From: Amphiduros pacificus
Taxonomy: Eukaryota; Annelida; Polychaeta; Phyllodocida; Hesionidae
Direction: 5' to 3'
NCBI GenBank assembly: GCA_949316495.1
Contig: OX439003.1
Coordinates: forward strand, 26,697,656 to 26,761,655
Length of the DNA: 64,000 bases
The translations under genes were made by a program, and so were the position numbers. The notes beneath the pieces were generated by a model. That model was not told the DNA's origin, searched no databases, and was given only the letters and a program-made list of their open reading frames with translations. Positions 61,221-64,000 of the stretch are shown here, piece after piece. How positions within the stretch are numbered: the first letter of the stretch is position 1; each line of letters opens with the position of its first letter.

Positions 61221-64000
61221 GGCTCAGGTCAACCAGTGTGATGCTAACCACTGTGATGCAGGCTAAACACTGTGATGCAGGCCAACCATTATGATATAGG
61301 CTAACCATTATGATATAGGCTAACCACTGTGATGCAGGCTTACCATTATGATATAGGCTAACCACCTTGATGCAGGCTAACCATTATGATATAGGCTAAC
61401 TACTGTGATGCAGGCTAACCACTGTGATGCAGGCTAACCACCGTGATGCAGGCTAACCACTGTGATGCAGGCTAACCATTATGATATAGGCTAACCACCT
61501 TGATGCAGGCTAACCATTATGATATAGGCTAACCACTGTGATGCAGGCTAACCACTGTGATGCAGGCTAACCACCGTGATGCAGGCTAACCATTATGATA
61601 TAGGCTAACTACTGTGATGCAGGCTAACCACTGTGATGCAGGCCAACCATTATGATATAGGCTAACCATTATGATATAGGCTAACCACTGTGATGCAGGC
61701 CAACCATTATGATATAGGCTAACTACTGTGATGCAGGCTAACCACTGTGATGCAGGCCAACCATTATGATATAGGCTAACTACTGTGATGCAGGCTAACC
61801 ACTGTGATGCAGGCTAACCACCATGATGCAGGCTAACCATTATGATATAGGCTAACTACTGTGATGCAGGCTAACCACTGTGATGCAGGCTAACCACTGT
61901 GATGCAGGCAGGCTAACCACCGTGATGCAGGCTAACCACTGTGATGCAGGCAGGCTAACCACCGTGATGCAGGCTAACCATTATGATATAGGCTAACCAC
62001 CGTGATGCAGGCTAACCATTATGATATAGGCTAACTACTGTGATGCAGGCTAACCATTATGATATAGGCTAACTACTGTGATGCAGGCTAACCACTGTGA
62101 TGCAGGCAGGCTAACCACCGTGATGCAGGCTAACCATTATGATATAGGCTAACCACCGTGATGCAGGCTAACCATTATGATATAGGCTAACTACTGTGAT
62201 GCAGGCTAACCACTGTGATGCAGGCAGGCTAACCACCGTGATGCAGGCTAACCATTATGATATAGGCTAACCACTGTGATATAGGCTAACCACTGTGATG
62301 CAGGCAGGCTAACCACCATGATGCAGGCTAACCATTATGATATAGGCTAACTACTGTGATGCAGGCAGGCTAACCACTGTGATGCAGGCAGGCTAACCAC
62401 TGTGATGCAGGCAGGCTAACCACTGTGATGCAGGCAGGCTAACCACCATGATGCAGGCTAACCACCATGATGCAGGCTAACCACCGTGATGCAGGCTAAC
62501 CACTGTGATGCAGGCTAACCACCGTGATGCAGGCCAACCATTATGATATAGGCTAACTACTGTGATGCAGGCTAACCACCGTGATGCAGGCTAACCACCG
62601 TGATGCAGGCTTACCATAATGATATAGGCTAACCATCGTCATGCAGGCTAACCACTGTGATGCAGGCTAACCACCGTGATGCAGGCTAACCACCGCGATG
62701 CAGGCCAACCATTATGATATAGGCTAACTACTGTGATGCAGGCTAACCACCGTGATGCAGGCTAACCACCGTGATGCAGGCCAACCATTATGATATAGGC
62801 TAACTACTGTGATGCAGGCTAACCACTGTGATGCAGGCTAACCACCGTGATGCAGGCTGACCATTGTGATGCAGGCTAACCACCAGTATGCAGGCTTACC
62901 ATTATGATATAGGCTAACTACTGTGATATAGGCTAACCACCGTGATGCAGGCTAACCACTGTGATGCAAGCTAACCACTGTGATGCAGGCTAACCACTGT
63001 GATGCAGGCCAACCATTATGATATAGGCTAACTACTGTGATGCAGGCTTACCATTATGATATAGGCTAACTACTGTGATGCAGGCTAACCACTGTGATGC
63101 AGGCTAACCACTGTGATGCAAGCTAACCACTGTGATGCAGGCTAACCACTGTGATGCAGGCTAACCATTATGATATAGGCTAACTACTGTGATGCAGGCT
63201 TACCATTATGATATAGGCTAACCACTGTGATGCAGGCTTACCACCGTGATGCAGGCTAACCACTGTGATGCAGGCTAACCACCGTGATGCAGGCTAACCA
63301 CCATGATGCAGGCTAACCACCATGATGCAGGCTAACCACCGTGATGCAGGCCAACCATTATGATATAGGCTAACTACTGTGATGCAGGCTAACCACCGTG
63401 ATGCAGGCTAACCACTGTGATGCAGGCTAACCACCGTGATGCAGGCTAACCACCATGATGCAGGCTAACCACCGTGATGCAGGCCAACCATTATGATATA
63501 GGCTAACTACTGTGATGCAGGCTAACCACCGTGATGCAGGCTAACCACTGTGATGCAGGCTAACCACTTTGATGCAAGCTAACCACTGTGATGCAGGCTA
63601 ACCACTGTGATGCAGGCTAACCATTAAAATGTTGGCTAACCATTATGATGTTGGCTAACCATTATGATGTTGGCTAACCATTATGATGTTGGCTAACTAT
63701 TATGATGTTGGCTAACCATTATGATGTTGGCTAACAACTGTGATATAGGCTAACCATTAAAATGTTGGCTAACCATTATGATGTTGGCTAACCACTGTGA
63801 TGTTGGCTGACCACTGTGATGCAGGCTAACCATTGTATGCAGGCTAACCATTGTATGCAGGCTAACCACCGTGATGCAGGCTAACCACCGTGATGCAGGC
63901 TAACCACCGTGATGCAGGCTAACAACTGTGATGCAGGCTAACCACTGTGATATAGGCTAACCATTAAAATGTTGGCTAACCATTAAAATGTTGGCTGACC
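61221..64000. repeat. 19-bp satellite-like array, open at window end
   Basis: Unit of 19 bp, TAACCACTGTGATGCAGGC, about 145 copies. It has a second major form TAACCATTATGATATAGGC, a third TAACTACTGTGATGCAGGC that usually follows the second, and a GATGTTGGC form after about 63620. A GCAG insertion variant gives 23-bp units between about 61900 and 62450. The forms occur in recurring combinations, so longer blocks have duplicated. The array runs off the window edge and lies in an ANKS1 intron. Confidence 0.97.

Overview
The window is animal nuclear DNA. It is AT-rich, full of minisatellites, SINEs and short inverted-repeat elements, and contains almost no coding sequence. Its anchor is a host gene on the minus strand, an ortholog of ANKS1 (ankyrin repeat and SAM domain adaptor; vertebrate ANKS1A/Odin and ANKS1B/AIDA-1). 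Three consecutive exons were identified by hand. They are 59389-59457, 32330-32486 and 276-350, totalling 301 coding bases. All have good GT/AG borders, matching phases and strong resemblance to ankyrin repeats of vertebrate ANKS1. The introns between them are about 26.9 kb and 32.0 kb, so nearly everything else in the window is intron. The gene runs off both ends of the window. ANKS1 points to a bilaterian. A tRNA-derived SINE with a (TTTG)n tail, heavy minisatellite content and long introns suggest a large-genome lophotrochozoan such as a mollusc or brachiopod, but that placement is weak.

From left to right, the large intron (351-32329) holds a 37-bp minisatellite (about 1.5-2.2 kb), a SINE (about 9.0-9.25 kb) with a relative at 19.64 kb, and several GC-richer low-repeat stretches that look like candidate regulatory DNA (10.35-10.68 and 14.2-18.2 kb). 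It also holds five strong matches to the CTCF core motif. Nested in it on the opposite strand is a second gene at 26494-28512. That gene encodes a protein with a Trp/Tyr-rich N-terminal part, an Asp/Tyr stretch, about 16 copies of a 17-residue acidic repeat and, across a 159-bp intron, a basic C-terminal peptide. A decayed partial copy of its N-terminal part lies at about 30963-31140.

The second intron (32487-59388) holds more minisatellites (17, 19, 60/56 and 25 bp units) and a CpG-rich pair of inverted-repeat elements at 39.09-39.55 kb. It also holds a 2.7-kb palindromic element (41036-43783) carrying a repeated GTACGTAC-centred motif, a 575-bp terminal-inverted-repeat element (52710-53284), a 79-bp tandem repeat, and a SINE with a perfect 16-bp target duplication (57271-57581). 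A CpG-rich promoter-like patch with a short open frame lies at 57.9-58.4 kb. The rightmost 4.5 kb, inside the next intron, has another SINE-like tRNA derivative and a 19-bp satellite-like array that continues past the window end.

I saw no rRNA, intact tRNA, CRISPR, bacterial operon or recognisable retrovirus-like or capsid-bearing element. The most unusual items are the nested acidic-repeat gene, the large palindromic element with its repeated motif, and the scatter of CTCF-like sites along the ANKS1 introns.
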